A stretch of 59,354 nt of DNA from Actinomadura macra NBRC 14102 (GCF_001552215.1 NZ_BCQT01000021.1:1-59354), one strand, 5' to 3'; positions 35,692 to 45,203 are shown, counted from the first letter of the stretch. Made by a program: numbers and translations. Notes: generated from the letters alone by a model not told the origin.

Positions 35692-35906
35692 GCCCGCCGA
35701 CTGCCGTTCCCGGCGAGACGCTCGCCCACGGCCGGGCGCATGACCAATGGACATTGTCCGGAAGCGGCCTGGTCTCCATATCCCGTCGGCAACGGACGAC
35801 CGTGACATGGCACGGTGGATGGCCGGGCAGATCTCTTGTGCAATGTCCGATCTGAATCGTGTGATGAAGGTCCGGGGCGACTTGGTGCGTGTCACCAGGG
35901 GGAGAA

Positions 35907-36641
35907 TTGAACGACCAGCTCAACATTGTGATCATTGAATTGCTGCTCGTTCTGCTGGGGACCGGCGTGTACGCCGGCTTTCAGCTCAAGTCCGTCAACC
36001 GGCACCTCGCCGAGCTCCGGAAACCGCTCATCGACTACCTGTCGATCGCGACCGCCCGGGCCGAGCGCGAGCAGAGGATCAGCGACGCGGTGCTGGGGGG
36101 AACCGAGGGCATCGCCAAGACGGTGGTCTTCTCCCGTATCGAGGTCTATCCCGCCAACCCCGCCTACGGCGAGAAGGGGGTCGGCGTGTTCGGGATCCGC
36201 AATGTCGGCGGCGAGGCGGTCTTCGTCATGGGCGTGACCCGTGACCCCGATCTGGCGCCGGCACGGATGGCCGGCGGGACCGTGCTCGCTCCCGCGGACG
36301 TGGTCGACCAGTACCTCAGCCTCGAACCCGGCGACCCCGAGCTCGACGTCGGCCAGGTCGCCCTCTGGTACCGGGACCTGTCGGGACGGATCTGGCGGCG
36401 GTGCGGCACGGACCCCCATGCCGTGCAGATGACGATCACCTCACCCGATCCCGATCCCGATCCCGATCCCGCGCCCGACCCGGAGTCCGCGCCCGAATCT
36501 CAGTCCGCGTCCGACCCGGAGGCCGTGCCCGAACGGGAAGCCGAACCAGAAGCCGAACGTGAACCCGTGAGTCAGCCCGATCCGGCAAGTCAACCCGCAC
36601 CCGCACCCGCACCCGCGACCGACGAGAGCGGAGCATCATGA
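35907..36641 (+). CDS. Membrane-anchored protein with acidic Pro-rich tail, partner of the protease-NTPase gene
   Basis: A TTG at 35907 behind GGGGGAG (or GTG 35889) gives about 244 residues. An N-terminal membrane helix (IVIIELLLVLLGTGVYAGFQL) is followed by a soluble domain (ISDAVLGGTEGIAKTVVFSRIEV, then GVGVFGIRNVGGEAVFVMGV). The last 65 residues are a DP/EP/Q-rich acidic tail. Its stop overlaps the ATG of the giant gene (ATGA), so both are made together. It may tether or sense for the large protein at the membrane; I do not recognise the domain. Confidence 0.75.
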   Translation: MNDQLNIVIIELLLVLLGTGVYAGFQLKSVNRHLAELRKPLIDYLSIATARAEREQRISDAVLGGTEGIAKTVVFSRIEVYPANPAYGEKGVGVFGIRNVGGEAVFVMGVTRDPDLAPARMAGGTVLAPADVVDQYLSLEPGDPELDVGQVALWYRDLSGRIWRRCGTDPHAVQMTITSPDPDPDPDPAPDPESAPESQSASDPEAVPEREAEPEAEREPVSQPDPASQPAPAPAPATDESGAS

Positions 36642-39600
36642 GCCCGGCGCCAGGACGGCCTGACCTCACCCGCGTCGTGGAGATCGAGCACCGGCTGCTC
36701 GGCGCGAAGGTCGGTCGTGGTACCGGGCACGTCATCGCGCCGGGACTGATCATCACCGCGCAGCACGTGGTGGTCGACGCCGCCGGCGAGCCGGCCGCGA
36801 TCCGGGTCCGGCAAGCCTCCGCCACCGGCGAGGACGACTGGGCCAAGGTCCGCGAAGTGGTCCTGCCCTCGGGCCCCAGGCTCGACGTGGCACTGCTTCT
36901 CGTCGACGCCCCGTGGACCATGGTGTCCGCCGAGCGACCGGGGCTGGTGGACGTCGCGGGGCGGGCCCCCTGCCAGGTGTGCGGCTTCCCCTCGGTGCAC
37001 CGCAACCGGGCCGAGCGCGACACCGAGACCGTTCTCGGCGTGCTCCGTCCGGACACGCGGACCAGGTCCAAGGACACGATCCTCGTGCTCGATGTCGGCT
37101 CGGCGGCGCCCGCCACCCCCGAGCTGACGGCCGCGCGGAGCGGCGGACCGCCGAGGTCGGGCTGGGCGGGGCTGTCCGGCGCCGCGGTGTTCGGACCGGG
37201 CCGGCTGCTGGTCGGTGTCATCACCGAGGCGCCCAGCGGCTTCCCGGCGATCCGGCTGCACGCCGCGCCGATCGCGAGCGTGCTCGCCGACCCGGGCCTC
37301 GCCGCTCACCTGCCCGAGGCGTGGCGGCGGCAGGACCTCCCGCGGCTGAGCAACGAGGTCACCATCGAGGTGGGCCAGCGCCAGCGCCTCCGGCTCCAGG
37401 GGCAGCGAGCCGCCTCGGACACGGGCCAGGCGGAGCGTCCCCGCCCCGTGGAGTTGCTGGCGGCCAGGGCCGAGGTCGTGCCGTTCATCCCGCGGGCCGA
37501 GCCGGAGCGGTGGCTGCGGGACTGGTGCGAGAGCGACGCGCAGGTGAGCCACGCCGTCCTGGCGGGCGAGGGCGGCGCGGGCAAGAGCAGGCTGGCCGGT
37601 GAGCTCTGCCTGCGACTCGGCCGGGCGGGCTGGATCTGCGGGACCGTGATCGCCGAGGGCGCGGCCACCGCCGACCTGGGCATCGGGGAACTGGGCCGGC
37701 CCACGCTGCTGGTGGTGGACTACGCCGACCATCTCCAGGCGTACGTGGCCGATCTGCTCGACGGGGCCGCGGCCTACGGGACCGACCGGGTGCGGGTGCT
37801 GGCCGTGGTCCGGGACGGAGCGGCCTTCCAGCGCCGGCTCGCGATGGAGACCGACGTGGACGCGACCGGTCAGGGCACCGAACGGGAGCTGACCCTCGGC
37901 CGGGCACCCCTGCCGGCCGAGGAACGCGCCGCCCATTTCGCCGCGGCCACCGAGGCGTTCGCGGCGGCGCTGGGCCTGGAAGGAGAGGAGTCGCCGAGCG
38001 TCCCGGACGAGGACGTGGCCGATCTGCCGACCCCGCTGCTCGTGCACGCCAACGCGCTGCTCCGCCTGCTGGAGCGGGAGGACGGCACGGCCGCGGCGGC
38101 CGCGCCCGGCGGCGCCGCGGGGGTGTTGCGCGGGCTGCTGGACCGGGAGGAGAGGCGGTACTGGCGCGACCTGTTCCAGGGCATGGACGTCTCCGAGTCG
38201 ACGCGGCGTGAGCTGTTCGCGGTCGCGACGCTGTTCGGCACGGACTCGGAGGCGGAGTCACGTGCCGCGCTCACCGCTCTGGCCGCCCCCGAGGTCCGGT
38301 CCGAGCAGGCCCAGGACGCCGTCCTCGCGCGGATCGCCTCCCACTACGGGACGGGCCGGCTGCTGCCGCAGATCCAACCGGACCTGCTCGGCGAGCAGCT
38401 CATCGCCGACACCCTGCTCGACGGCGCCCGGCCGAGCGCCCTGTTCGACGTGATCACCTCGCCGGGGCAGCGCTCACGCGCCCTGGAGGTCCTGCTGCGC
38501 ATGTGCGACTCGCCGGTGGGCACGGTCGCGGCGACCACCCGGGCCGAGCTCGTCGCGCTGCTCGACTCCCATCTGGACGTCCTGGTCCGGCAGGCGATCG
38601 ACGTGACCACACCCGGGCTGCCCGCGCCCGGTCACGACGCCCGGCTGCTGCCCGCCCGGCTCGCGTCGGGTGTCCAGCTCTGCCCGCCGTCGGCGGCCGC
38701 GGCGCGGGCGGCGGAGTCGGAGTTCCCGCTGCGGACCGAGCTTCAGACGCTCGCGGCGGCGATCTACCGGAGCGCGGCGGGGTGGGCCGCCGCGAGCGAC
38801 GACACCGCCAAGGCGGCGGCGTTGTCCGCGCGGGCCGCGAGCGCGCTCACCACCGCGGGTCTGTACGACGCCGCCCAGACCCCCTTCGAACAGGCGATGA
38901 GCTACCTCGGCTCGACGCCGACGTATGTGTCCAGCCCGGAGATGGCCCGGGTGCTGAGCGCGGGGAGCGTCGTCCACCTGTCCGCGAGCCGGCCCGTGAT
39001 CGCCGCGCAGGACGCCGAGCACGCGGTGCAGGTCGTCGAGGAACTGGAACGCCGCGAGCCCGGCGTCCACACCGCGCAGCTCTTCGAGACACGGCTGCTG
39101 CTGATCGGCGCCTACCTGACCAACGGGCGGGACGCGGAGGCCGAGCAGATCGCGACGCGGACCGCCGAAGATCTGCCACTGCTGGACGTCGCCGCCAGGA
39201 CACGGCTCTGGTCGATCACGTCCTTCCTGCTCCAGACCAAGGGCGACTTCGCCCAGGCGGAGGCGTTGATCCGGCGGGGCATCACCGAGATCGAGGCGGA
39301 GGCCGGCGAGCAGTACGCCACCGAGCTGAGCAGCCTGTGGAGCGCGCTTGCGCTGCTGCATGCCACGCTGAGCCGCCAGGACGAGGCCGTCGTCGCGGCC
39401 CGCAAGGCCGAGGCGTACGCGGCCGACATGGCCGCGTCGGGCCTGCGGGACGCGCGGTTCCGGCTCGCGTTGGTCCGGTTCGCCTCGGCCGCGATCGTGA
39501 TCGGTGAGGATCAGGACGAGGGCCTGCACTTCGCAGAACAGGCCCGGGACGAGATCTTCGCGCTCTACCGGGAGTCCGCCGACCTCTACGGCGCGTACTA

Positions 39601-41623
39601 CGTGGAGTCCGAGGCGCAGCTGTCGCGGATGTACTGCGAGACCGGTCACCTTGAGGACGCGCGGGAGGCCGCACGAGCCGCGGCGGGCGCGGCACGGCTC
39701 GGATTCGCGAAGCGGCCCGTCCTGTATCTGTGGGCAATGGTGAGTTCGGCCGTCGCCCAGGCCGACGTGTGCGCCACGTCCGACGACTTCGCGGCCGCCA
39801 GCGAGATCCTTGAGCAGACGCTGGACCGGGTGAACCGGCTCGACGCCGCGCTCGCGCCCCGGGCGGCCGAGGCCGCCGCGTTGATCACGCGTACGCTGGC
39901 GGACGTCGAGGTCGCCCGGGGCCGTCCGGTGGAGAGTGTCGAGGCCGCGACCCGCGCCGTGGCGGCGTACGCCGAGCTGGCCGCCCAGCCGGCGAACGTG
40001 AGCGGTCTGATCCTGCTCGTCGGCGCGCGTCTGCTGCTGGTCGGCGCCTTGGACGATGCCGGCCGCACCGACGAGGCGGTCGCCGAGGCGCAGCGGGCCC
40101 TCGGCGAGGCGGAGCGGCTGGTCGTGGAGCGGCCCAACGACTTCAACCGCAGGATTCTGGCGCTCGCCCGCTACGTCGTGGCCTCCGGCTACGAGGCCGC
40201 GGACGACCCGGCCGCCGGGGCGCTGCTTCTCCGCCGGACGCTGGAGGAGTTCCTGCTGGACGACGAGACGCCGGGCGACGCCGAGGACCGGGAACTGATC
40301 CGGCAGAAGATCGCCAGCCTGGAGTCGCCCGAGACGGTGCCGGTCGGCGAGACGCCGCCGAAGGACTTCGCCGACCTGGAACCCGGCCGGCACCGGGTGA
40401 TCCTCGGGAAGTTCCGGGGCGGTCCGGTGGCGGCGCGCGAGTACCGGCCGGTCCTGGTGCTGGGGCCGCAGCGCAGCAGGAAGACCACGTCTTTGATCAT
40501 CCCGACCCTGCTGGAGTGGGACGGGCCGGTCCTCGTCACGTCGGTCCGCTCGGACGTCGTCACGGGCAGCATCCAGCACCGGGCCAGGATGGGGCGAACG
40601 TCGGTGTTCGAGCCGACGCGCTCGCTGTTCGCCGGGGGCACGGCGCTGGCCAGCTGGAACCCGCTCGACGGCTGCGAGATCTGGGAGCAGGCCATCGCGA
40701 TGGCCCACGCGCTGACGGAGTCGGCACGGCAGGGCGCGGAGAATCTGGACAACGGCCGCTTCTGGTACTCCCAGGCGAGCCTGCTGCTCCAACCTCTCCT
40801 GCACGCCGCGGCGCGCACCGGGCAGACGATGGACGCGGTGAGCCGGTGGATCAGGACGGGGACGCGGGCCGAGGTGTTCGCGCGGCTGGAGACCTCGGGT
40901 GCGGCGCATGAGGCGGGGGACATCTTCCGCACGTTCTCGGTGATGGTGGACGCCACCCGGGACGGGGTGTACGCGACGGCCCGGGACGTCCTGCGCGCGT
41001 ACGAGTCGACCGCCGTCCGGTCCTCCTCACGGACCGGTTTCTCGGTGAAGGAGTTCCTGGCGAGCAAGGGGGACGTCCTCTATCTGTGCGCGCCGCCCGA
41101 GGAACAGGAACAGCTCGCCCCGCTCTTCACCGCGCTGGTCCGCTCCGTGATCACCCAGGCGTACAAGTGGCAGGGCGAACAGCTCAACCTCCTGCTCCTG
41201 CTGGACGAGGCCGGGAACATCGCGCGGATCGACGACCTGGACACCATCGCGACCACCGCCGCCGGGACCAAGATCCAGCTGGTCACGGTGTTCCACGACG
41301 TCTCACAGATCACGGCGCTGTACGGGCAGGCGCGCGCGGACAGCATCCTCAACAACCATTCGGCGCTCATGGTCCTGCCCGGCAACCGGGACCGGGCCAC
41401 CATGGATCTCGTCGACCGCATCTTCGCCGACGAGCGGGGCCGCGGCCTGCGCCGCAGGTCGGTACGCCAGCTCGAACCCGGCACCGCTCTGTGCGTCTAC
41501 GAGCACCTCCCCATCGAGGAGGTCACGCTCCGCTCCTCCACTCACGACACGGAGCTCATCCGTGTCGCCCGGAGCGACGACAGCGACCTTTCGGCAATGG
41601 TGGTGCTGTCGACCCGCCTTTAG
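36638..41623 (+). CDS. Trypsin-like protease + STAND-type NTPase + TPR + VirD4/TraG-like ATPase fusion
   Basis: This 1661-residue protein has an N-terminal trypsin-like domain with His43 (TAQHVV), Asp83 (LDVALL) and Ser180 in GLSGAAVF. An NTPase domain follows, with Walker A GEGGAGKS (about 310-317) and Walker B PTLLVVDYAD. A long Ala/Leu-rich TPR-like helical region spans about 690-1250. The C-terminal 390 residues look like a type IV coupling protein ATPase: GPQRSRKTTS (Lys1282), LLLLLDEAGNI (Asp1523-Glu1524) and the TraM-recognition-like DDLDTIATTAAGTKIQLVTVFHD. Trypsin-STAND proteins act as immune sensors in bacteria; the VirD4-like end is not a fusion I know. The GKT glycine is Arg in the second P-loop. 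Confidence 0.85.
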   Translation: MSPAPGRPDLTRVVEIEHRLLGAKVGRGTGHVIAPGLIITAQHVVVDAAGEPAAIRVRQASATGEDDWAKVREVVLPSGPRLDVALLLVDAPWTMVSAERPGLVDVAGRAPCQVCGFPSVHRNRAERDTETVLGVLRPDTRTRSKDTILVLDVGSAAPATPELTAARSGGPPRSGWAGLSGAAVFGPGRLLVGVITEAPSGFPAIRLHAAPIASVLADPGLAAHLPEAWRRQDLPRLSNEVTIEVGQRQRLRLQGQRAASDTGQAERPRPVELLAARAEVVPFIPRAEPERWLRDWCESDAQVSHAVLAGEGGAGKSRLAGELCLRLGRAGWICGTVIAEGAATADLGIGELGRPTLLVVDYADHLQAYVADLLDGAAAYGTDRVRVLAVVRDGAAFQRRLAMETDVDATGQGTERELTLGRAPLPAEERAAHFAAATEAFAAALGLEGEESPSVPDEDVADLPTPLLVHANALLRLLEREDGTAAAAAPGGAAGVLRGLLDREERRYWRDLFQGMDVSESTRRELFAVATLFGTDSEAESRAALTALAAPEVRSEQAQDAVLARIASHYGTGRLLPQIQPDLLGEQLIADTLLDGARPSALFDVITSPGQRSRALEVLLRMCDSPVGTVAATTRAELVALLDSHLDVLVRQAIDVTTPGLPAPGHDARLLPARLASGVQLCPPSAAAARAAESEFPLRTELQTLAAAIYRSAAGWAAASDDTAKAAALSARAASALTTAGLYDAAQTPFEQAMSYLGSTPTYVSSPEMARVLSAGSVVHLSASRPVIAAQDAEHAVQVVEELERREPGVHTAQLFETRLLLIGAYLTNGRDAEAEQIATRTAEDLPLLDVAARTRLWSITSFLLQTKGDFAQAEALIRRGITEIEAEAGEQYATELSSLWSALALLHATLSRQDEAVVAARKAEAYAADMAASGLRDARFRLALVRFASAAIVIGEDQDEGLHFAEQARDEIFALYRESADLYGAYYVESEAQLSRMYCETGHLEDAREAARAAAGAARLGFAKRPVLYLWAMVSSAVAQADVCATSDDFAAASEILEQTLDRVNRLDAALAPRAAEAAALITRTLADVEVARGRPVESVEAATRAVAAYAELAAQPANVSGLILLVGARLLLVGALDDAGRTDEAVAEAQRALGEAERLVVERPNDFNRRILALARYVVASGYEAADDPAAGALLLRRTLEEFLLDDETPGDAEDRELIRQKIASLESPETVPVGETPPKDFADLEPGRHRVILGKFRGGPVAAREYRPVLVLGPQRSRKTTSLIIPTLLEWDGPVLVTSVRSDVVTGSIQHRARMGRTSVFEPTRSLFAGGTALASWNPLDGCEIWEQAIAMAHALTESARQGAENLDNGRFWYSQASLLLQPLLHAAARTGQTMDAVSRWIRTGTRAEVFARLETSGAAHEAGDIFRTFSVMVDATRDGVYATARDVLRAYESTAVRSSSRTGFSVKEFLASKGDVLYLCAPPEEQEQLAPLFTALVRSVITQAYKWQGEQLNLLLLLDEAGNIARIDDLDTIATTAAGTKIQLVTVFHDVSQITALYGQARADSILNNHSALMVLPGNRDRATMDLVDRIFADERGRGLRRRSVRQLEPGTALCVYEHLPIEEVTLRSSTHDTELIRVARSDDSDLSAMVVLSTRL

Positions 41624-41946
41624 TCCTCGTCCTCGTCCGAGAGCGGCACCGCTCCCGGCCGCGCGTGCTGGACTCCCAGATGGGGTTCGAGTGTGAGCCG
41701 GACCCGGTGGGTGTTGCTCCGCGCCCGCTCCGCACCGGCGCGTGCGGTGAGGACGGTCCACAGCTTCACCGTCGCCGACCCCTGCACCTTGGTGGTCAAT
41801 TCGACCTGGAACTCGACTTCGATCTGCTTGAGGTCGAACAACAGACCGCCCTGCTGCGGACGTGACGCCGCTGCCTGCACCTGCTGCCGCAGGCTCTCCA
41901 TCGCCTCGGAGATCGACACGCCGTCCGTCGCATCGGGACTGCCCAT
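41620..41946 (-). CDS. Trypco2-like small protein
   Basis: ATG 41946 (GGAAGGTGGG upstream) gives 108 residues. The core ISEAMESLRQQVQAAASRP, LLFDLKQIEVEFQVEL and VKLWTVLTARA matches the trypco2 domain, described by comparative genomics as co-occurring with trypsin domains in conflict systems. It is convergent with the giant gene, and the two stop codons overlap. The acidic end (PLSDEDED) is a possible interaction tail. It could be an adaptor or the effector partner of the trypsin domain. Confidence 0.75.
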   Translation of the reverse strand: MGSPDATDGVSISEAMESLRQQVQAAASRPQQGGLLFDLKQIEVEFQVELTTKVQGSATVKLWTVLTARAGAERARSNTHRVRLTLEPHLGVQHARPGAVPLSDEDED

Positions 41947-42559
41947 ATGCCCACCTTCCGGGGAACCCTGCCCAGCTCTGCCCAGGAACTCACACCCTAC
42001 CGAATCCCGAACAATTGCCTGCGGAGTCGCCGTCCCTGATGCGGTGTTCTCCCACAGCCGGGTGCTATGACCGATTGGAAGTACCGATCCTGCGGTCGCG
42101 TATTGGACCATGACTTCGCGGGACGGGCGCCCGGCAGCTCCGGCGCCCATCCCGCGCGCTGTGAGAGCTCGGTACCCGGCCCCGAAGCGGCTTACAGCGG
42201 ACAGCGGCGCAGCAGCTCCCAGTACCCCGCCAAGTGGTGTGCCGAAAAGGCCGCCACAACAAGGAGAACCCCGATGAACCCACGCGCGTGCTGATGTTGC
42301 TGATGCCCGAGGTCGCCTGGCCTGGGTCGCAGCAGCGAGAACCGTCGCGTATCCAGTCCGTAAAGCTCCTCTTCCCGCCACCCCAGGACGCCCGGGGAGA
42401 GGAACTCGCGTGCCCGCCAGTGCCGAAAGTCCACCTCGACACTGGCGGGCGCCGGGCAACTCGCCCGGCCGCACGACGATCTTTCCCCCTCTGCTCGCCG
42501 CCGTTCTGCGGTCGGCGGAACCGGTAGGACCGTGAGCGCGGCCGTCCTACTATGTGCGC
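41947..42559. other. Intergenic region
   Basis: This 613-base stretch contains the promoters of the trypco2 and XRE genes. The only candidate gene is the small one listed at 42192-42434. I see no repeats or RNA genes. Confidence 0.5.
42192..42434 (-). CDS. Possible 80-aa membrane protein
   Basis: GTG 42434 opens a frame encoding DFRHWRAREFLSPGVLGWREEELYGL and one hydrophobic helix (GFIGVLLVVAAFSAHHL) near the end. The composition looks coding, but the ribosome binding site is weak. It could be spurious. Confidence 0.35.
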   Translation of the reverse strand: MDFRHWRAREFLSPGVLGWREEELYGLDTRRFSLLRPRPGDLGHQQHQHARGFIGVLLVVAAFSAHHLAGYWELLRRCPL

Positions 42560-42922
42560 ATGGAGAGCACCCGACCGCGTACGACCGTCGACGAGGGGGC
42601 GCGCGAGCCGGCCGCGACGCGCCGGCCGACCGAGCCGTTGTGGCGCGACGCGCTCGGGCGATGCCTGAGGCGCCTGCGCTTCGACCGTGGCGAGACACTG
42701 GTCGAGACCGCCCGTCGTGCGGGGGTCTCGCCGCAGTACCTCTCCGAGATGGAACGGGGTGTCAAGGAGCCGTCGAGCGAGATGATCGCCGCGGTCGCCG
42801 GCGCTCTGGACGTCTCGCTCGGTGACCTGACGCTCGCGGTCGCGACGAGCCTGCTGGCCGCGCCTGCCGTGACCGCTCCGGCGGGCGCGACCTGCAAGGC
42901 GGCCTACGCTCTGGCCGCGTAA
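42560..42922 (+). CDS. XRE-family regulator near the ClpP genes
   Basis: From ATG 42560 (GTG 42554 also open) the protein has 120 residues. The HTH reads LGRCLRRLRFDRGETLVETARRAGVSPQYLSEMERGVKEPS. It resembles ClgR, the actinomycete activator of clp genes. It is convergent with the ClpP pair, and a regulatory link is inferred from position and family only. Confidence 0.8.
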   Translation: MESTRPRTTVDEGAREPAATRRPTEPLWRDALGRCLRRLRFDRGETLVETARRAGVSPQYLSEMERGVKEPSSEMIAAVAGALDVSLGDLTLAVATSLLAAPAVTAPAGATCKAAYALAA

Positions 42923-42930
42923 GCGCGGCC

Positions 42931-43533
42931 CTACACGGGCAGGGGTTGCTGTTCCTCGATCACGTGGTCGACGAGGCCGTAGTCCAGCGCCGCGTTCGCG
43001 GAGAACACGCGGTCACGATCCGTGTCCGCCCGCAGTGTCGCGGTGTCCTGCCCGGTGTGCCGGGAGAGGATGCGTTCGAGGTCCGCACGCACGCGGACGA
43101 CCTCGTCCGCCTGGAGGATGAGGTCGGGGATCGCTCCGCGACTCTGCCCCGTCGGCTGGTGCAGGACAACGCGAGCGTGGGGCAGCGCGGCGCGTTTGCC
43201 GGGGGTGCCCGCGGCCAGGAGCACGGCGCCGACGGCGACCGCCTGCCCCACGCAGATGGTCGCGGTCTGCGGGCGGATGTAGCGCAGCGTGTCGTACACC
43301 GCCAGCATCGCGCTCGGATCCCCGCCCTCGCAGTTGATGTACAGCTGGATATCGCGTTCGGGGTTGTCGGACTCCAGATGCAGCAACTGTGCGACCAGGG
43401 CGTTCGCGACTCCCGCGTCGATGGCGGTGCCGAGATAGATGATCCGCTCCGTCAGCAGGTGCGAGTAGACGTCCATGATCCGTTCACCGCGAGGGTGTTG
43501 CGCGATGACGTTCGGGATCGTGTAGGTGCTCAT
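42931..43533 (-). CDS. ClpP-like subunit with catalytic Ser replaced by Ala
   Basis: The 200-residue protein is clearly ClpP-like throughout (LYINCEGGDPSAMLAVYDTLRYI, LLAAGTPGKRAALPHARVVLHQPTG). The nucleophile position, however, reads GQAVAVGA instead of GQAAS-type, so the catalytic Ser is Ala100. His125 and Asp174 of the triad remain. The GG-S/V oxyanion loop is also changed (EGGD). It overlaps the upstream active ClpP gene by 4 bases, so both are made together and probably co-assemble, like ClpR in cyanobacteria. Confidence 0.9.
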   Translation of the reverse strand: MSTYTIPNVIAQHPRGERIMDVYSHLLTERIIYLGTAIDAGVANALVAQLLHLESDNPERDIQLYINCEGGDPSAMLAVYDTLRYIRPQTATICVGQAVAVGAVLLAAGTPGKRAALPHARVVLHQPTGQSRGAIPDLILQADEVVRVRADLERILSRHTGQDTATLRADTDRDRVFSANAALDYGLVDHVIEEQQPLPV

Positions 43534-44159
43534 CGGACCGCCCCTTCCGAGGGGACACCGAGCCCGATGGGGCGACGACCGGCCGGCACGACCTCGTCGA
43601 GGGCGCTGACGATCGCGTCGACGAACCCGTACTCGAGTGCTTCCCGCGCCGTGTACCAGCGGTCGTGCAGCGAGTCCTCGAAGACCTGCTCCAGGGGCTG
43701 GCCGGTGTCCTCGGCGATGAGTCCGAGCACCGTGTCGCGGGTGTGGCGCAGGTCGTTGGCCTGGAGTTCGATGTCGACCGCGGCGCCGGCGATACCGGCG
43801 GAGCCCTGGTGCATCAGTACCCGCGCGTGCGGCATGGCGCGGCGCTTGCCGCGGGTCCCCGAGGAAAGCAGGAACTGGCCGGCGCTGTAGGCGATGCCCA
43901 GCACCACCGTGGCCACGTCGCACGGGATGAGCCGCATGACATCGCGGATCGCGAGCATCGACGGGACCGACCCGCCAGGGGAGTGGATCCACAGCGCGAT
44001 GTCCGCGGACGAGTCCTCGCCCGCCAGGGTGATCAGCTGTGTCGCCAGCAGCGTGCCGTTGTCATCATCGAGCACGCCGTCGAGTACGAGAACGCGTTGC
44101 TGGTAGAGCTCACGCCGGACTCGTTCGTTGAACAACGGGGTTCTCTGTTCCTCGCTCAT
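43530..44159 (-). CDS. clpP: ClpP-type serine protease subunit
   Basis: The 209-residue protein has an intact triad: Ser92 in LGIAYSAGQ, His117 in RVLMHQG and Asp166 in LHDRWYT. The loop HSPGGSV is canonical. ClpP forms the barrel protease fed by ClpX/ClpC ATPases. It is the first gene of a coupled pair with a Ser-less paralogue. Secondary ClpP pairs such as clpP3/clpP4 of Streptomyces are known and are regulated separately from the primary pair. Confidence 0.92.
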   Translation of the reverse strand: MSEEQRTPLFNERVRRELYQQRVLVLDGVLDDDNGTLLATQLITLAGEDSSADIALWIHSPGGSVPSMLAIRDVMRLIPCDVATVVLGIAYSAGQFLLSSGTRGKRRAMPHARVLMHQGSAGIAGAAVDIELQANDLRHTRDTVLGLIAEDTGQPLEQVFEDSLHDRWYTAREALEYGFVDAIVSALDEVVPAGRRPIGLGVPSEGAVR

Positions 44160-44300
44160 GCCCTCACTCTGCGCCGAGGCGAGCGCCGACCACAGCCTGA
44201 TCTGCCTGCGGCGGATCCGCTCAGAGCAGCAGAACCGTGTCCCGCGCCCGGCTGCGCCTGGAAGGACGAGGTGGCCGGGGCGTCGTCCGGCGGGCGTCGC

Positions 44301-45104
44301 TCAGTGCTTGAGGGCGATGCCCCCGTGAATGGTGATCTGGCTGTCGTCGAGCTTGGACGACTCCTGATCGGGGTGCCATCGGTGGACGGCCACGACGCCC
44401 GGGTCGAGGATCTCCAGTCCGTCGAAGAAGGTCTCCACCACCGTCCTGGTGCGGGCCACCGTCGGTATGCCGTGAGCGTTGTAGGCGGCCACGCCTGCGG
44501 CCACCACCTCGGGGTTGTTGTCGAACGTGGTCGTGGACAGCGCCAGGATGCTGCCGGGAGCCAGCGGTTCCATGAGGCGGTCGATGATCCGCCGTACCTC
44601 GGCGTCGTCGACGATGAAATGCAGGATCGCGATCAGACTCAGCGCGACGGGCCGGTCCAGGTCCAGGTCGCCGCGCAGCTGCTCGGACTCCAGGATCGCC
44701 TCGGGGTCCCGGAAATCGGCGTCCAGATAGCCCGTCCTGCCCTCGGCGGTGCTGGTCAGCAGGGCCCGTGCGTGGACAAGCACGATCGGGTCGTTGTCGA
44801 CATATACGATCCGCGCCTCGGGCGCGACGGCCTGGACCACCTCGTGCAGGTTCGGGGAGGTGGGCAGTCCGGTTCCGATGTCGAGGAACTGCCTGATGCC
44901 GTGCTCGGCGGCGAGTCGATGGGCCATCCGGGCCATGAACCTTCGATTGGCGCGCATGCCCGTCGGAAGGCTGGGCCAATCCTTGACGATGTTCGTGGCT
45001 GCCGCTCGATCGGCGGGGAAGTTGTCTTTGCCGCCGAGAAGGTAGTCGTAAATTCGGGCAGAATGGGGGATTTCGGTCTTCAGATCCAGCTCGCGGTCGG
45101 TCAC
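44301..45104 (-). CDS. SAM-dependent methyltransferase, DUF574 type
   Basis: The 267-residue protein begins with the typical PHSARIYDYLLGGKDNFPADR motif of the actinomycete DUF574/Methyltransf_19 family. It carries a SAM motif FLDIGTGLPT at about residues 73-82. These enzymes are numerous in actinomycetes and their substrates are unknown. It stands alone, between the ClpP pair and the ArsR-like gene. Confidence 0.9.
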   Translation of the reverse strand: MTDRELDLKTEIPHSARIYDYLLGGKDNFPADRAAATNIVKDWPSLPTGMRANRRFMARMAHRLAAEHGIRQFLDIGTGLPTSPNLHEVVQAVAPEARIVYVDNDPIVLVHARALLTSTAEGRTGYLDADFRDPEAILESEQLRGDLDLDRPVALSLIAILHFIVDDAEVRRIIDRLMEPLAPGSILALSTTTFDNNPEVVAAGVAAYNAHGIPTVARTRTVVETFFDGLEILDPGVVAVHRWHPDQESSKLDDSQITIHGGIALKH

Positions 45105-45203
45105 GGGGATCCCCTGATCGTCTAGCTGTCGGTAGACGACCCACCTTAAGTCTTTTCTCCCTTTGGCGAAGAACGCCGGAGTGTTTGGGGGATACGCCGG
45201 GTT

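Noticed and set aside
38474..40909. An 811-codon antisense frame within the giant trypsin fusion gene
   Set aside because: Low-complexity Arg/Gly/Leu translation and no ribosome binding site; the sense frame has clear domains.
36638..41623. Conjugative element carrying a VirD4 gene
   Set aside because: The VirD4-like part is fused to a protease and NTPase, and no relaxase, T4SS, integrase or origin of transfer was seen nearby.
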